Part shown: positions 43,594-51,643 of the stretch, one piece after another
Numbering within the stretch: the stretch's first letter is position 1
Layout of the letters: each line of letters opens with the position of its first letter
From: Gemmatimonadales bacterium
GTDB lineage: Bacteria > Gemmatimonadota > Gemmatimonadetes > Longimicrobiales > Gaopeijiaceae
Direction: 5' to 3'
DNA length: 64,000 nucleotides
Assembly: GCA_007695195.1 (NCBI GenBank)
Contig: REEG01000140.1
Span: forward strand, 1-64,000
The notes under the pieces: model-generated
Told to the model about the DNA's origin: nothing
Seen by the model: only the letters and a program-made list of their open reading frames with translations
The model's database searches: none
Made by a program: the position numbers and the translations under genes

Positions 43594-46503
43594 TCACTCG
43601 CCGGAGGTGGAACTCGCGGAACCAGCCAGCGTTCGGGCAATCTCCTCCACCTGGAAGAACTCGATACGGTCGCCGACCTTCAGGTCGTTGAAGTTCTCAA
43701 CGCCGATCCCGCATTCGAAGCCCTCCCGGACCTGCTTCACATCGTCCTTGAAGCGCTTGAGGGATTCCACCTTTCCAGTGTAGACCACCTGCCCGTCGCG
43801 GATCAGGCGAACCGTCCAGCCGCGGTCGATGACGCCCTCGGTGACGTAGCACCCGGCAATGGTTCCCACCCTCGAGATCTTGAACACTTCCCGAACCTCG
43901 GCCGTACCCATGACGGTCTCGCGCTGCTCCGGCGCCAGCATGCCCTCCAGCGCCTGCCGCACCTCGTCCACCGCCTCGTAGATGACCTGATAGGTGCGGA
44001 TATCCACTCCGCTCTGCTCAGCCATCTGCCGGGCATTGGTGTCGGGGCGGATCCGGAATCCAATGATGACGGCGCCTGCCGTCTCCGCCAGGAGCACGTC
44101 GGACTCATTGATGGCACCGACCCCTCGGTGCACGATTTCCACCCTGACCTCACTGGTGGAGAGTTGCTCCAAGGCGTCCGCCACGGCCTGCACCGAGCCA
44201 TCCACGTCGGCCTTCACGATGATGGGCAGCGAACTCACTTCGCCCTCGGCCAGGAAAGCGGCGAAGTCGCCAAGCTTCATGCCACGGTCCTTGATCCGCA
44301 TCTGCTTCTCGCGCTCCAGGCGCTGGCGGGTCTGGGCGATCTCGGCGGCTCGATCGGCGTCCATGACCTGTAGGGTATCTCCGGCCTGGGGAATTCCGCC
44401 GGCCCCGAGAATCTGGACCGGCCGGCCTGGAAGAACCTCCTTGACCGAATTCCCCCGCTCGTCCAGCAGGGCTCGTACCCGGCCGTCGAACTTCCCGCAG
44501 ATGAAGGCGTCTCCCACCCGGAGTGTTCCCTTCTGGACCAGGACCGTGACCACGGCGCCCTTCCCCACATCCAACTTGGACTCGATGACCGTGCCCTGGG
44601 CTTCCCGATTGGGATTGGCGGTGAGTTCCAGCAACTCGGCTTGGAGTAGGACCTTTTCAAGAAGGTCCTCGATACCCCGTCCGAACTTGGCGGAAATCTC
44701 CGTCACCAGGACGTCGCCGCCGAAGTCCTCCACGGTAACCTCGTGCTGCAGGAGTTCCTGCTTCACCCGACCGGGGTTGGCGCCGGGTAGGTCGATCTTG
44801 TTGATGGCCACAACAATGGGGACGCCGGCGTTCTTGGCGTGGGAAATGGCCTCGATGGTCTGGGGCATGATGGAGTCGTCAGCCGCCACCACCAGAACGA
44901 CGATGTCGGTAACGTCGGCACCGCGGGCACGCATGGCGGTAAAGGCCGCGTGGCCCGGGGTATCCAGGAAGGAGAGGGAGCGTCGATCGTCCAACTCCAC
45001 ATGGTAGGCACCGATGTGCTGCGTAATACCACCGGACTCGCCGGCCACCACGTTGGTATTGCGGATGGAGTCCAGGAGCTTCGTCTTCCCGTGGTCCACG
45101 TGACCCATGATGGTGACCACCGGAGGCCGCCACTCGAGCAACTCCGGATCCTCCTCTTCCTCCGCCTCGTCCAGCGCGTCGTCACCGCCGGTGTACTCCT
45201 CCTCACGGACAGCCTTGAAGTTGAACTCGTCCAGGAGGAGTTCGATCTGGTCGAAGTCCAACCGCTGGTTGATGGTGACCATCATACCCAGGTTCTTGAA
45301 GGCGGCGCCCACCAACTCGGTGGACGGCACATCCACCAGTTCGGAGAGTTCGGAGACGGTGAGGAACTCATTCACCCGCACCGTCTTCGCTTCCTCCTCC
45401 TGGCGCTGGCGTACCTCCTCCTGAAGCGCCTCCTTCTCTTCTCGGCTGGGACGGCTCGACGTCTTGCGTCGCCGCTTCTTGCTGGATCCCCCGCCCTTCA
45501 ACTCGGCCATGACCCTCTGGATGTTGTCCTGCACTGCATCCTGGTCCACGCGGCCCTTCTTCTTGCCCTTTTTCCTGCCCTTCTTGCGGCCGTCCGGGGT
45601 ATACCCGTCGGCCTGGACGCGCACCTGCCCTCCGGGACCGGCGCTGGCGGCGGGAACGGGCTTCACCGTCTCCGCCGATTGAGCTCCAGCAGGGCGGGCA
45701 GGAGCCGTGGGACGGGCAGAAGCCGCAGGACGGGCGGACGCCGAGGGACGGGCAGAAGCGGCCGGGCGGACGGAAGCCGGCTTCGTTGACCGGCGCCCTC
45801 CACGGTCCGCCATCTCGGCGGTGGACGGAACCCGGAGTCTGCGGCGTGGGGTGTCGGACGTGGTGGCTTCGCCGGCGGGCTTGGCGGGTGCGGCCGGCTT
45901 GGCCTCCGGACTCTCCGGGGAGGGATCGGGGGCAGCGTCCGCCTCCGGCACCTCAGGATCGGGTTTCGCTTCGACTACAACCTCGGCGGGTTCAGGCTCC
46001 CCGGCGGGATCCGCGGAACCGTCCGCAACGGCCTCCTCCGCCTCTCCGGCCTCCGAAGGCTCGGGGGGCCGCTCTTCCTCCGAAGAGGGGTCGACGTCCG
46101 TCACCTGCGGAGATGCAACTGCCTCAACCTCGGAAGGCTCGGGTGCGACCTGGCTCTCGGGCACAGGTGCAGGCTCGGCGGCCGGGGCTGCCGGCCCCTC
46201 ATCCACCTCACCCTCCGACTCGGCGATCACTGGAGCCGACTCTTCGGGCTCGGGCTCGGCCGAACGGCGACGGCGACGGCGACGGGTCGGCGTCCGGGAC
46301 TCCTCGATGGCGGCCTGAACCGCCTCGGCGGCATCCTTGCCGCCGGATCGGCGCTCCTTCTCAACCCGGGCCAGAACTCGAGCCACGTCGGCGTCGCGCA
46401 CACGTGCGCCCGCATCGGGCACAGGGATCCCCATGGCCCGAAGAAGGGAGAGAACGGCCTCCGTGGAGACCTTGAGGTCCTGCGCTAGTTCAGCAACCCG
46501 CAT
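43594..46503 (-). CDS. infB: Translation initiation factor IF-2
   Basis: A 969-residue GTPase that brings initiator tRNA to the ribosome. The N-terminus has the conserved MRVAELAQDLKVSTEAVLSLLRAMGIP. A very long Glu/Pro/Ala-rich linker (about 60-300) contains repeated ARPAASARP units. The G domain carries GHVDHGKTKLLDSI, DTPGHAAF and NKIDLPGANP, then domains II to IV end in FFQVEEIARTL. The frame extends to 46734 but conserved sequence starts at ATG 46503, so I use it; this overlaps the YlxQ end by 14 bases. Confidence 0.96.
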   Translation of the reverse strand: MRVAELAQDLKVSTEAVLSLLRAMGIPVPDAGARVRDADVARVLARVEKERRSGGKDAAEAVQAAIEESRTPTRRRRRRRSAEPEPEESAPVIAESEGEVDEGPAAPAAEPAPVPESQVAPEPSEVEAVASPQVTDVDPSSEEERPPEPSEAGEAEEAVADGSADPAGEPEPAEVVVEAKPDPEVPEADAAPDPSPESPEAKPAAPAKPAGEATTSDTPRRRLRVPSTAEMADRGGRRSTKPASVRPAASARPSASARPAASARPTAPARPAGAQSAETVKPVPAASAGPGGQVRVQADGYTPDGRKKGRKKGKKKGRVDQDAVQDNIQRVMAELKGGGSSKKRRRKTSSRPSREEKEALQEEVRQRQEEEAKTVRVNEFLTVSELSELVDVPSTELVGAAFKNLGMMVTINQRLDFDQIELLLDEFNFKAVREEEYTGGDDALDEAEEEEDPELLEWRPPVVTIMGHVDHGKTKLLDSIRNTNVVAGESGGITQHIGAYHVELDDRRSLSFLDTPGHAAFTAMRARGADVTDIVVLVVAADDSIMPQTIEAISHAKNAGVPIVVAINKIDLPGANPGRVKQELLQHEVTVEDFGGDVLVTEISAKFGRGIEDLLEKVLLQAELLELTANPNREAQGTVIESKLDVGKGAVVTVLVQKGTLRVGDAFICGKFDGRVRALLDERGNSVKEVLPGRPVQILGAGGIPQAGDTLQVMDADRAAEIAQTRQRLEREKQMRIKDRGMKLGDFAAFLAEGEVSSLPIIVKADVDGSVQAVADALEQLSTSEVRVEIVHRGVGAINESDVLLAETAGAVIIGFRIRPDTNARQMAEQSGVDIRTYQVIYEAVDEVRQALEGMLAPEQRETVMGTAEVREVFKISRVGTIAGCYVTEGVIDRGWTVRLIRDGQVVYTGKVESLKRFKDDVKQVREGFECGIGVENFNDLKVGDRIEFFQVEEIARTLAGSASSTSGE

Positions 46504-46867
46504 TGGTACCGGATTCCTCCTTGGCTTCCCTGCCGTCTTCCGTCTTCCCGGGAACCGATTCGGCACCGGCGGAGAGGACGGCAAGGAACTGATCTGCAAA
46601 CGAATTCGTCGTGACGGCCACGGCCGACACACTGGACATACCCAGCGCGCCGCCAAGATCGCCCCGACGTTGAACCCATCGCTGGGGCACCTCTCGATGC
46701 TCCAGCAGCGGGAGCAGCTTTCCGAGCTGCCCACCTGCCCCGTCCCGGGCCAGGATCACCATGCGGGCTCGTCCACTCCGCACGGCATCCCGGGCCGCTC
46801 CGACGCCTACTTCCAGGACTCCAGCCCGACGAGCCAGACCGAGAAGCCCGCGGATATCACGCTCCAG
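46490..46867 (-). CDS. L7Ae/L30e-like RNA-binding protein (YlxQ-type), start unclear
   Basis: This gene lies between nusA and infB, where the YlxQ L7Ae-family protein is normally found. In-frame sequence reads IRGLLGLARRAGVLEVG, then VGAARDAVRSGRARMVILARDGAG, and later SVSAVAVTTNSFADQFLAVL, matching the small kink-turn RNA-binding fold. The first GTG (46783) lies inside that fold, after an N-terminal segment that must be translated for the domain to be complete. No ATG, GTG or TTG precedes it before the stop at 46886-46888; CTG at 46865-46867 after GGGAG is the best start, with ATC at 46853-46855 as another. I report the CTG form but rate the start as unresolved. Confidence 0.7.
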   Translation of the reverse strand: MERDIRGLLGLARRAGVLEVGVGAARDAVRSGRARMVILARDGAGGQLGKLLPLLEHREVPQRWVQRRGDLGGALGMSSVSAVAVTTNSFADQFLAVLSAGAESVPGKTEDGREAKEESGTNAGC

Positions 46868-48260
46868 CGGCCGACTCCCGATCCTTTACCGACTCCACCT
46901 CGGCCGGGGCGTCGGCCCCGTCGTCGCCGGAGGCTGTGGCCGCAGCCTCATCCTCCAACTCGTCCTCACCCACTTCCACGGTAAGTTCGTCGATGATGCG
47001 AAGCAGGTCCTCGGTCTCTACCGGCCCGAGGCCCTGGACCTTCTCGAAATCAGCACGATCCAGGTCGATGATGTCCAGGAATGTACTATACCCAGCGGTC
47101 TTGAGAGCCGCCAGAGCGCTGAGGGAAAGATCGAGCTCCGAGAGGGGGAAGTCAGCCATCTCCATGGAATCATCCTGAGGTTCCGAGAAGAGACGGGCAT
47201 CGGCCCCTCGCTCCAACCACTCCCGCGACCCGTAGAGGTCGATCTGCCAGCCGATGAGCTGCGACGCCAACCGGACGTTCTGACCGTTGCGCCCGATGGC
47301 CAGGGACAGCTGGTCCTCATCCACGATGGCCGTGATCACCTGACGACTGGTATCGGAGATGACCTTGGAGACCCGGGCCGGAGCCAGGGCCCGCCGGGCG
47401 AAGGTCTCGGGGTCCGGATGCCATGGCACGATGTCGATACGTTCGCCCCCCAGCTCGGACACCACGGCCTGTACCCGGGATCCCTTCAGGCCGACGCACG
47501 CGCCCACAGGATCGATGGACTCATCACGGGACGACACGGCGATCTTGGTCCGACCTCCCACTTCCCGGGCCCGGGCACGGATCTCCACGATCCCCTGGTA
47601 AATCTCGGGAACCTCCAGCTTGAACAGAGCTTCCACGAAGAGGGGGTCGGCACGGGAGAGGATCAGCCGGGGCCCCTTCGGCGTCTCGTCCACCTTCTTG
47701 AGAACGGCCCGGATGGGGTCGCCCTGTCGAAACCGCTCCCGGGGATTCTGGTCCTTCCAGGGAATGATGGCTTCGGCGTCACGGGCGCGATTCAGCAAAA
47801 CCACGATCTTGCCCCGCTCCATCTGCTGCACCTCGCCGGAGAGGAGCTCCCCCACCCGGTGGGAGAATTCCTCACGGATCCGGTCCCGCTCCCCTTCCCG
47901 GACGCGCTGGACGATACGCTGTTTCGTGGCCATGACGGCGTTGCGGCCGAATGCGGAGAAATCCACCGGGATCTCCATGACATCGCCCACCTCGAAGGTG
48001 GGGTCGTCCCAGCGAGCCTTCTCCAGTGAGATCTCGGAGGACGGATCCTCTACGGCCTCCACCACCCGCTTCAGGACGATGATTTCGATCTCGCCGCTCC
48101 GCTCGTCGATCTCGATCTCGGCCCGGACGTTCGGTCCATAGATTCGCCCCAGACCCGCCAGGATCCCGTCCCGGATCAAGTCGTTCATCTCCTCATGGGA
48201 GAGGCTCTTGTTGGCTGCCATATCTCGGATGGCAGCGACAATCTGTCCGGCGTTCGCCAT
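46857..48260 (-). CDS. nusA: Transcription termination/antitermination factor NusA
   Basis: A 467-residue RNA polymerase-associated factor. The N-terminal domain (1-120) has LVRKRVVEAVED-type sequence with VMATKQRIVQRVREGERDR, followed by the S1 domain (VQQMERGKIVVLLNRARDAEAIIP), the two KH domains (CVGLKGSRVQAVVSELGGERIDIV; AIGRNGQNVRLASQLIGW), and C-terminal helix-hairpin-helix repeats (LDRADFEKVQGLGPVETEDLL). The acidic tail is long. It is the second gene after rimP and is known in other bacteria to control its own operon. Confidence 0.96.
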   Translation of the reverse strand: MANAGQIVAAIRDMAANKSLSHEEMNDLIRDGILAGLGRIYGPNVRAEIEIDERSGEIEIIVLKRVVEAVEDPSSEISLEKARWDDPTFEVGDVMEIPVDFSAFGRNAVMATKQRIVQRVREGERDRIREEFSHRVGELLSGEVQQMERGKIVVLLNRARDAEAIIPWKDQNPRERFRQGDPIRAVLKKVDETPKGPRLILSRADPLFVEALFKLEVPEIYQGIVEIRARAREVGGRTKIAVSSRDESIDPVGACVGLKGSRVQAVVSELGGERIDIVPWHPDPETFARRALAPARVSKVISDTSRQVITAIVDEDQLSLAIGRNGQNVRLASQLIGWQIDLYGSREWLERGADARLFSEPQDDSMEMADFPLSELDLSLSALAALKTAGYSTFLDIIDLDRADFEKVQGLGPVETEDLLRIIDELTVEVGEDELEDEAAATASGDDGADAPAEVESVKDRESAAGA

Positions 48261-48335
48261 GTCTACCTCGCTACAGATCTGGGGTCCGGCCTCGGCTCCC
48301 CGGGTTTCCAGCCGGGCCGGGGCGCCATCATCCCG

Positions 48336-48845
48336 TCATTCGTCGTCCGTCCAGCGGAAGACGAGATGAGCCTTCTCGATGTCCTGACGGGGAATGCGAA
48401 GCACATCCCCCCCCTTTCGACGAACCAGGACCTCATATTGTTCCTGGTCCGCTCCCTCCTCTACACCGACCAATTCCGCCTCGAGCCGTCGGGACTTGGT
48501 CCCGGCCAGCGGTTCGGCACCTTTCAAAACCACCGGTTCGCCGGCGAACCGGCGGAAATCCCGCTTTCGGTACAGCGGCCTCTCAACCCCCGGCGACGAC
48601 ACCTCCACCGTATACCGCTCCGGCACGGAGGGGTGCTCATCCAACCATGGTTCCAGCTCGCGACTCAGCCGTGCGCAGTCCGCTACGGTCACGCCCGCAC
48701 CCGGGCGGGAATCCGGCAGATCCACCCGGAGACGGAGGATGGGCCGTCGGTTGTTGCCGGCCCACTCCACTTCCACCAGCTCGAATCCCTGGGCCTCGAC
48801 CCTGGATTCCAACTCGGCATCGACCTCGGGGATCGGCTTCGCCAT
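48336..48845 (-). CDS. rimP: Ribosome maturation factor RimP
   Basis: A 169-residue 30S assembly factor. The N-terminal alpha/beta domain shows LVEVEWAGNNRRPILRLRVDL and the family's VTVADCARLSRELEPWLD, followed by TVEVSSPGVERPLYRKRDFRRF, which is diagnostic. The C-terminal SH3-like domain covers EYEVLVRRKGGDVLRI-type sequence with DIEKAHLVF. The ATG at 48845 begins the conserved part; the preceding leader is unusually structured, with a terminator hairpin. Confidence 0.94.
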   Translation of the reverse strand: MAKPIPEVDAELESRVEAQGFELVEVEWAGNNRRPILRLRVDLPDSRPGAGVTVADCARLSRELEPWLDEHPSVPERYTVEVSSPGVERPLYRKRDFRRFAGEPVVLKGAEPLAGTKSRRLEAELVGVEEGADQEQYEVLVRRKGGDVLRIPRQDIEKAHLVFRWTDDE

Positions 48846-48908
48846 GGTCCTTCTTCCTCCTGGTCCCGCTCTGTTGCAGTCCGGATGTCCAACCCGGAAC
48901 AACAGAGT

Positions 48909-48942
48909 AAAAAAAAGCGGGGGACACCTGCTCCCCCACTTC
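48909..48942 (-). terminator. Terminator/attenuator upstream of rimP
   Basis: On the minus strand GGGGGA (48932-48937 side) pairs with TCCCCC (48919-48924 side) around a 7-base loop, and the stem is followed by eight Ts. It lies 64 bases before rimP. It can end murA transcripts, and because a promoter lies upstream of it (48979-49007), it also sits in the rimP leader as a possible attenuator. Confidence 0.8.
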
Positions 48943-48978
48943 GAAAAAGCTGCCTTCGCAGCCGCCGAATCGCACTAT

Positions 48979-49007
48979 ACTCTAGCCAAAGGGCGGCATT
49001 GATTCAA
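48979..49007 (-). promoter_or_regulatory. Candidate promoter for the rimP-nusA-infB operon
   Basis: Minus-strand TTGAAT (49002-49007) and TAGAGT (48979-48984) are 17 bases apart. A TATAGT overlaps at 48974-48979 and could be used instead. Transcripts starting near 48972 would first form a small GCTGC/GCAGC hairpin (48949-48962) and then the strong terminator. Confidence 0.55.
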
Positions 49008-49025
49008 CTGCAGCGCCGGACCCGG

Positions 49026-50318
49026 TCAACCGGCACCCCCTTCCACCCGGCGAATCCGGGCTCCCAGGGCCCGGAGACGTTCGTCGATGCGTTCGTAGCC
49101 ACGCTCGATCTGATGGATGTTGTGGATCCGGGATCGCCCGCGAGCCGCCAGCGCCGCCAGGAGAAGCGCCATCCCGGCCCGGATATCGGGACTCTCCACG
49201 GCTCCGCCCCTGAGTTCCGACGGTCCCACCACCACCGCTCGGTGCGGGTCACAGAGGATGATCCGGGCCCCCATCCCCACCAGCTTGTCGGTGAAGAACA
49301 TGCGGGACTCGAACATCTTCTCGTGAATGAGGATGGTTCCACTGCAGCCGATTGCGGTGACCAGGGCGATGGAGGTGAGATCGGCGGGAAAGGCCGGCCA
49401 GGGTCCGTCGTCGATCTTGGGGACGTGCCCGAAGGCGTCCTGCTGCACCACCTTTCCCCGGTCGCCGAACACGGTGAGGTCCCGGCCATCCACCTGACAC
49501 TGGACCCCGAGGCGCTGGAACCCCAGAAGGGTTGAGTCCAGATGCTCCACGGGGGCGTCTTCGATGGTGAGAACGCTGTGGGTGACGGCGGCGAGGCCGA
49601 TGAACGATCCCGCTTCAATGTGGTCGGCACCGACCCGGAACGTGGCTCCCCCCAGGGCATCGACGCCCCGGATCTCCAGTGTCTGGGTCCCGATCCCGCG
49701 GATGTCGGCGCCCATGGCCACCAGGAGGTGGCAGAGATCCTGGACGTGGGGCTCGCACGCGGCATTGCGGAACCGAGTGATGCCCCGCGCCCGGACCGCC
49801 GCCATGACGGCGTTTTCGGTAGCGGTCACCGAGGGTTCATCCAGAAAGACGTCGGCGCCCGTCAACTCCTCCGCGACGATCCGGAAGTCCTCGGGCTCGA
49901 ATGTGACCTGGGCCCCCAGGGCTTCGAAGGCGAGGAAGTGGGTGTCCAGGCGGCGGCGGCCGATGACGTCTCCCCCCGGCGGCGGGAGGGTGACGGAACC
50001 GAACCGCGCCAGGAGCGGTCCGGCCAGGAGGATAGAGGCTCGAATGCGCTCGGCCAGGATGGGATCGGGTCGCCCGACCCGCACTCCGGACGCATCCACC
50101 TCGACTACACCTTCGTCGACCCAGGCCACCTCGGCGCCCAGCGAGGCGATGATCTCAAGGAGGGTTTCCACATCCCGGATCCGGGGCACGTTCTCGAGGC
50201 GAACAGGCTCTTCGGCCAGGAGGCAGGCGGCCAGACAGGGGAGCGCGGCATTCTTGTTGCCCGTGGGGCGGATACGACCGGAGAGGACGTGTCCCCCATC
50301 AACTTCGAAGTAGGCCAT
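49026..50318 (-). CDS. murA: UDP-N-acetylglucosamine enolpyruvyl transferase, Asp at the active-site Cys
   Basis: A 430-residue enzyme for the first committed step of peptidoglycan synthesis, adding enolpyruvate from PEP to UDP-GlcNAc. The substrate-binding GNKNAALP (Lys 22) and the two inside-out barrel domains are recognisable. The active-site loop reads LPPPGGDVIGRR, with Asp 117 in the position of the Cys that fosfomycin alkylates; the same Cys-to-Asp change is known in Mycobacterium tuberculosis and Chlamydia. The enzyme is otherwise complete, so this is expected to be active and fosfomycin-insensitive. A terminator follows at 48909-48942. Confidence 0.95.
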   Translation of the reverse strand: MAYFEVDGGHVLSGRIRPTGNKNAALPCLAACLLAEEPVRLENVPRIRDVETLLEIIASLGAEVAWVDEGVVEVDASGVRVGRPDPILAERIRASILLAGPLLARFGSVTLPPPGGDVIGRRRLDTHFLAFEALGAQVTFEPEDFRIVAEELTGADVFLDEPSVTATENAVMAAVRARGITRFRNAACEPHVQDLCHLLVAMGADIRGIGTQTLEIRGVDALGGATFRVGADHIEAGSFIGLAAVTHSVLTIEDAPVEHLDSTLLGFQRLGVQCQVDGRDLTVFGDRGKVVQQDAFGHVPKIDDGPWPAFPADLTSIALVTAIGCSGTILIHEKMFESRMFFTDKLVGMGARIILCDPHRAVVVGPSELRGGAVESPDIRAGMALLLAALAARGRSRIHNIHQIERGYERIDERLRALGARIRRVEGGAG

Positions 50319-50374
50319 GGAGTCGGAGAGCAGGCGGGCGTCGGGGGCGTGTTGGGAAAAGCGGCTGTAGTTGG

Positions 50375-50403
50375 AAGCTAGGCACCTTCCGCCGTCGCTA
50401 CAA
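50375..50403 (-). promoter_or_regulatory. Candidate promoter for murA
   Basis: Minus-strand TTGTAG (50398-50403) and TAGCTT (50375-50380) are separated by 17 bases. The -35 box is moderate and the -10 box weak. It is the only reasonable pair between murA (start 50318) and the divergent DUF948 gene. Confidence 0.4.
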
Positions 50404-50498
50404 CGGGACCCGCCGGGGGGCCGTCACCATGGACCGGATGGACCCGGAGAGGGCCTGGACACTGGATCCCGAGGCAGGATCCCCGTATCGTCAGTGGT

Positions 50499-51182
50499 AT
50501 GAATGCTCTCGACCTCTGGATCCGTGCAATCCGCCTCGCCTCCGATTCCGGCGTGTTCCCCGGATCTCCGGAAATGACCGTGCCTGCCGATACGGTCTTC
50601 GCCGTGCCGCTCAGGGACGGTTTCGATGTGGTGGTGGCTGTGGCGGCGGGGCTCATCGGAGCCACCTTCCTGGCCGTACTCCTCACCTTTCTCTTTCTCC
50701 TGCTCATGACGCGAAAGCTCATTCAGGGTTTCGAGTCGGCACGGAAGCGGGTGGCCGAGGATCCGGGGCTGGAGCACCTCCGTAAGACCGCCGGCAACGT
50801 GGAGGAGATCTCCAGCACGCTGAAGGACGAGGTGGGTCGCCTGCGGGCATCCGTCTCGCTCCTGTCGGACCGGCTGGAACAGGCGTCGAACCGGATGGAG
50901 GAGCGGATCGACGAGTTCAACGCCCTCATGGAGGTGGTCCAGTCCGAGGCCGAGGAAGTCTTCGTGGATACGGCCAGCACGGCCCGGGGCGTCCGGAAGG
51001 GACTCGGTCACCTGGGAGATGGGGGCCGGGGCCGTGGGGGCCGGGGCCCTGCCGGCGCCCGTACGTCGCAGAGGCGCGGTGAGGCGCAGTCGGATAGGCT
51101 GTCCCGAACACCCCCGGCGGGAGACCCCCTCCGGACCGCTGTGGGACATGAGGCGGCAGCCGAGGCGGGAGAGGACGCATGA
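50499..51182 (+). CDS. DUF948-type membrane protein with coiled coil
   Basis: A 227-residue protein. One membrane helix (about 45-70, VVVAVAAGLIGATFLAVLLTFLFLLL) is followed by a long helical region with heptad periodicity (NVEEISSTLKDEVGRLRASVSLLSDRLEQASNRMEERIDEF, about 100-140), fitting DUF948. The C-terminal third is Gly-, Arg- and Ala-rich and low in complexity. An internal ATG at 50574 is an alternative start. It overlaps the following YtxH-like gene by four bases, so the two are translated together. Confidence 0.8.
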   Translation: MNALDLWIRAIRLASDSGVFPGSPEMTVPADTVFAVPLRDGFDVVVAVAAGLIGATFLAVLLTFLFLLLMTRKLIQGFESARKRVAEDPGLEHLRKTAGNVEEISSTLKDEVGRLRASVSLLSDRLEQASNRMEERIDEFNALMEVVQSEAEEVFVDTASTARGVRKGLGHLGDGGRGRGGRGPAGARTSQRRGEAQSDRLSRTPPAGDPLRTAVGHEAAAEAGEDA

Positions 51183-51586
51183 ATCTTCTCCCTGCAAGGG
51201 ATTCCGCCGAGTTTTCGGCAGGTATGCTTCTGGGTCTGGCCCTGGGTGCGGGCATAGTCCTCCTGGCGGCCCCTGATCGGTCATCCCGGGGTCGTATCGC
51301 CGGGCGGGTGAAGCCGGCGCGGCGGCAGGTCCGCCGACGTGCCCGTCAGGTCCGGCGATCCGGGCGGCGCACCCTGGACGATACATCCCGGTTCCGTGGG
51401 GCCATTTCCGACCTGGGGCGCGAATTCGTCCACGCGGCCCGCACCGAACTGGTGACCGCCGCCGCCAGTCGATTGCCCGGGGCTGCGGGGCGCACGGATG
51501 TAGGCCACTCCATTGCTGTGCTCCGGTCGGCCCCTGATCGGCTGCGGGCCATCCGTGAACGTCTGAATCCCAGGAGCGACGCCTGA
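51179..51586 (+). CDS. YtxH-like small membrane-associated protein
   Basis: A 135-residue protein resembling the YtxH family of general stress proteins: an N-terminal hydrophobic helix (AGMLLGLALGAGIVLLAAP, about 14-32) and an Arg-rich helical remainder. The stress-protein assignment is from the usual layout and the DUF948 neighbour, a pairing that recurs in bacteria. Start overlaps the previous stop in ATGA. The gene ends 57 bases before the phospholipase-like gene. Confidence 0.75.
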   Translation: MNLLPARDSAEFSAGMLLGLALGAGIVLLAAPDRSSRGRIAGRVKPARRQVRRRARQVRRSGRRTLDDTSRFRGAISDLGREFVHAARTELVTAAASRLPGAAGRTDVGHSIAVLRSAPDRLRAIRERLNPRSDA

Positions 51587-51643
51587 CGGCGGAAGCCACC
51601 GGCCTCCTCTCCCCCCTCCGATCCGGACCCAGCCCCCCGACTC

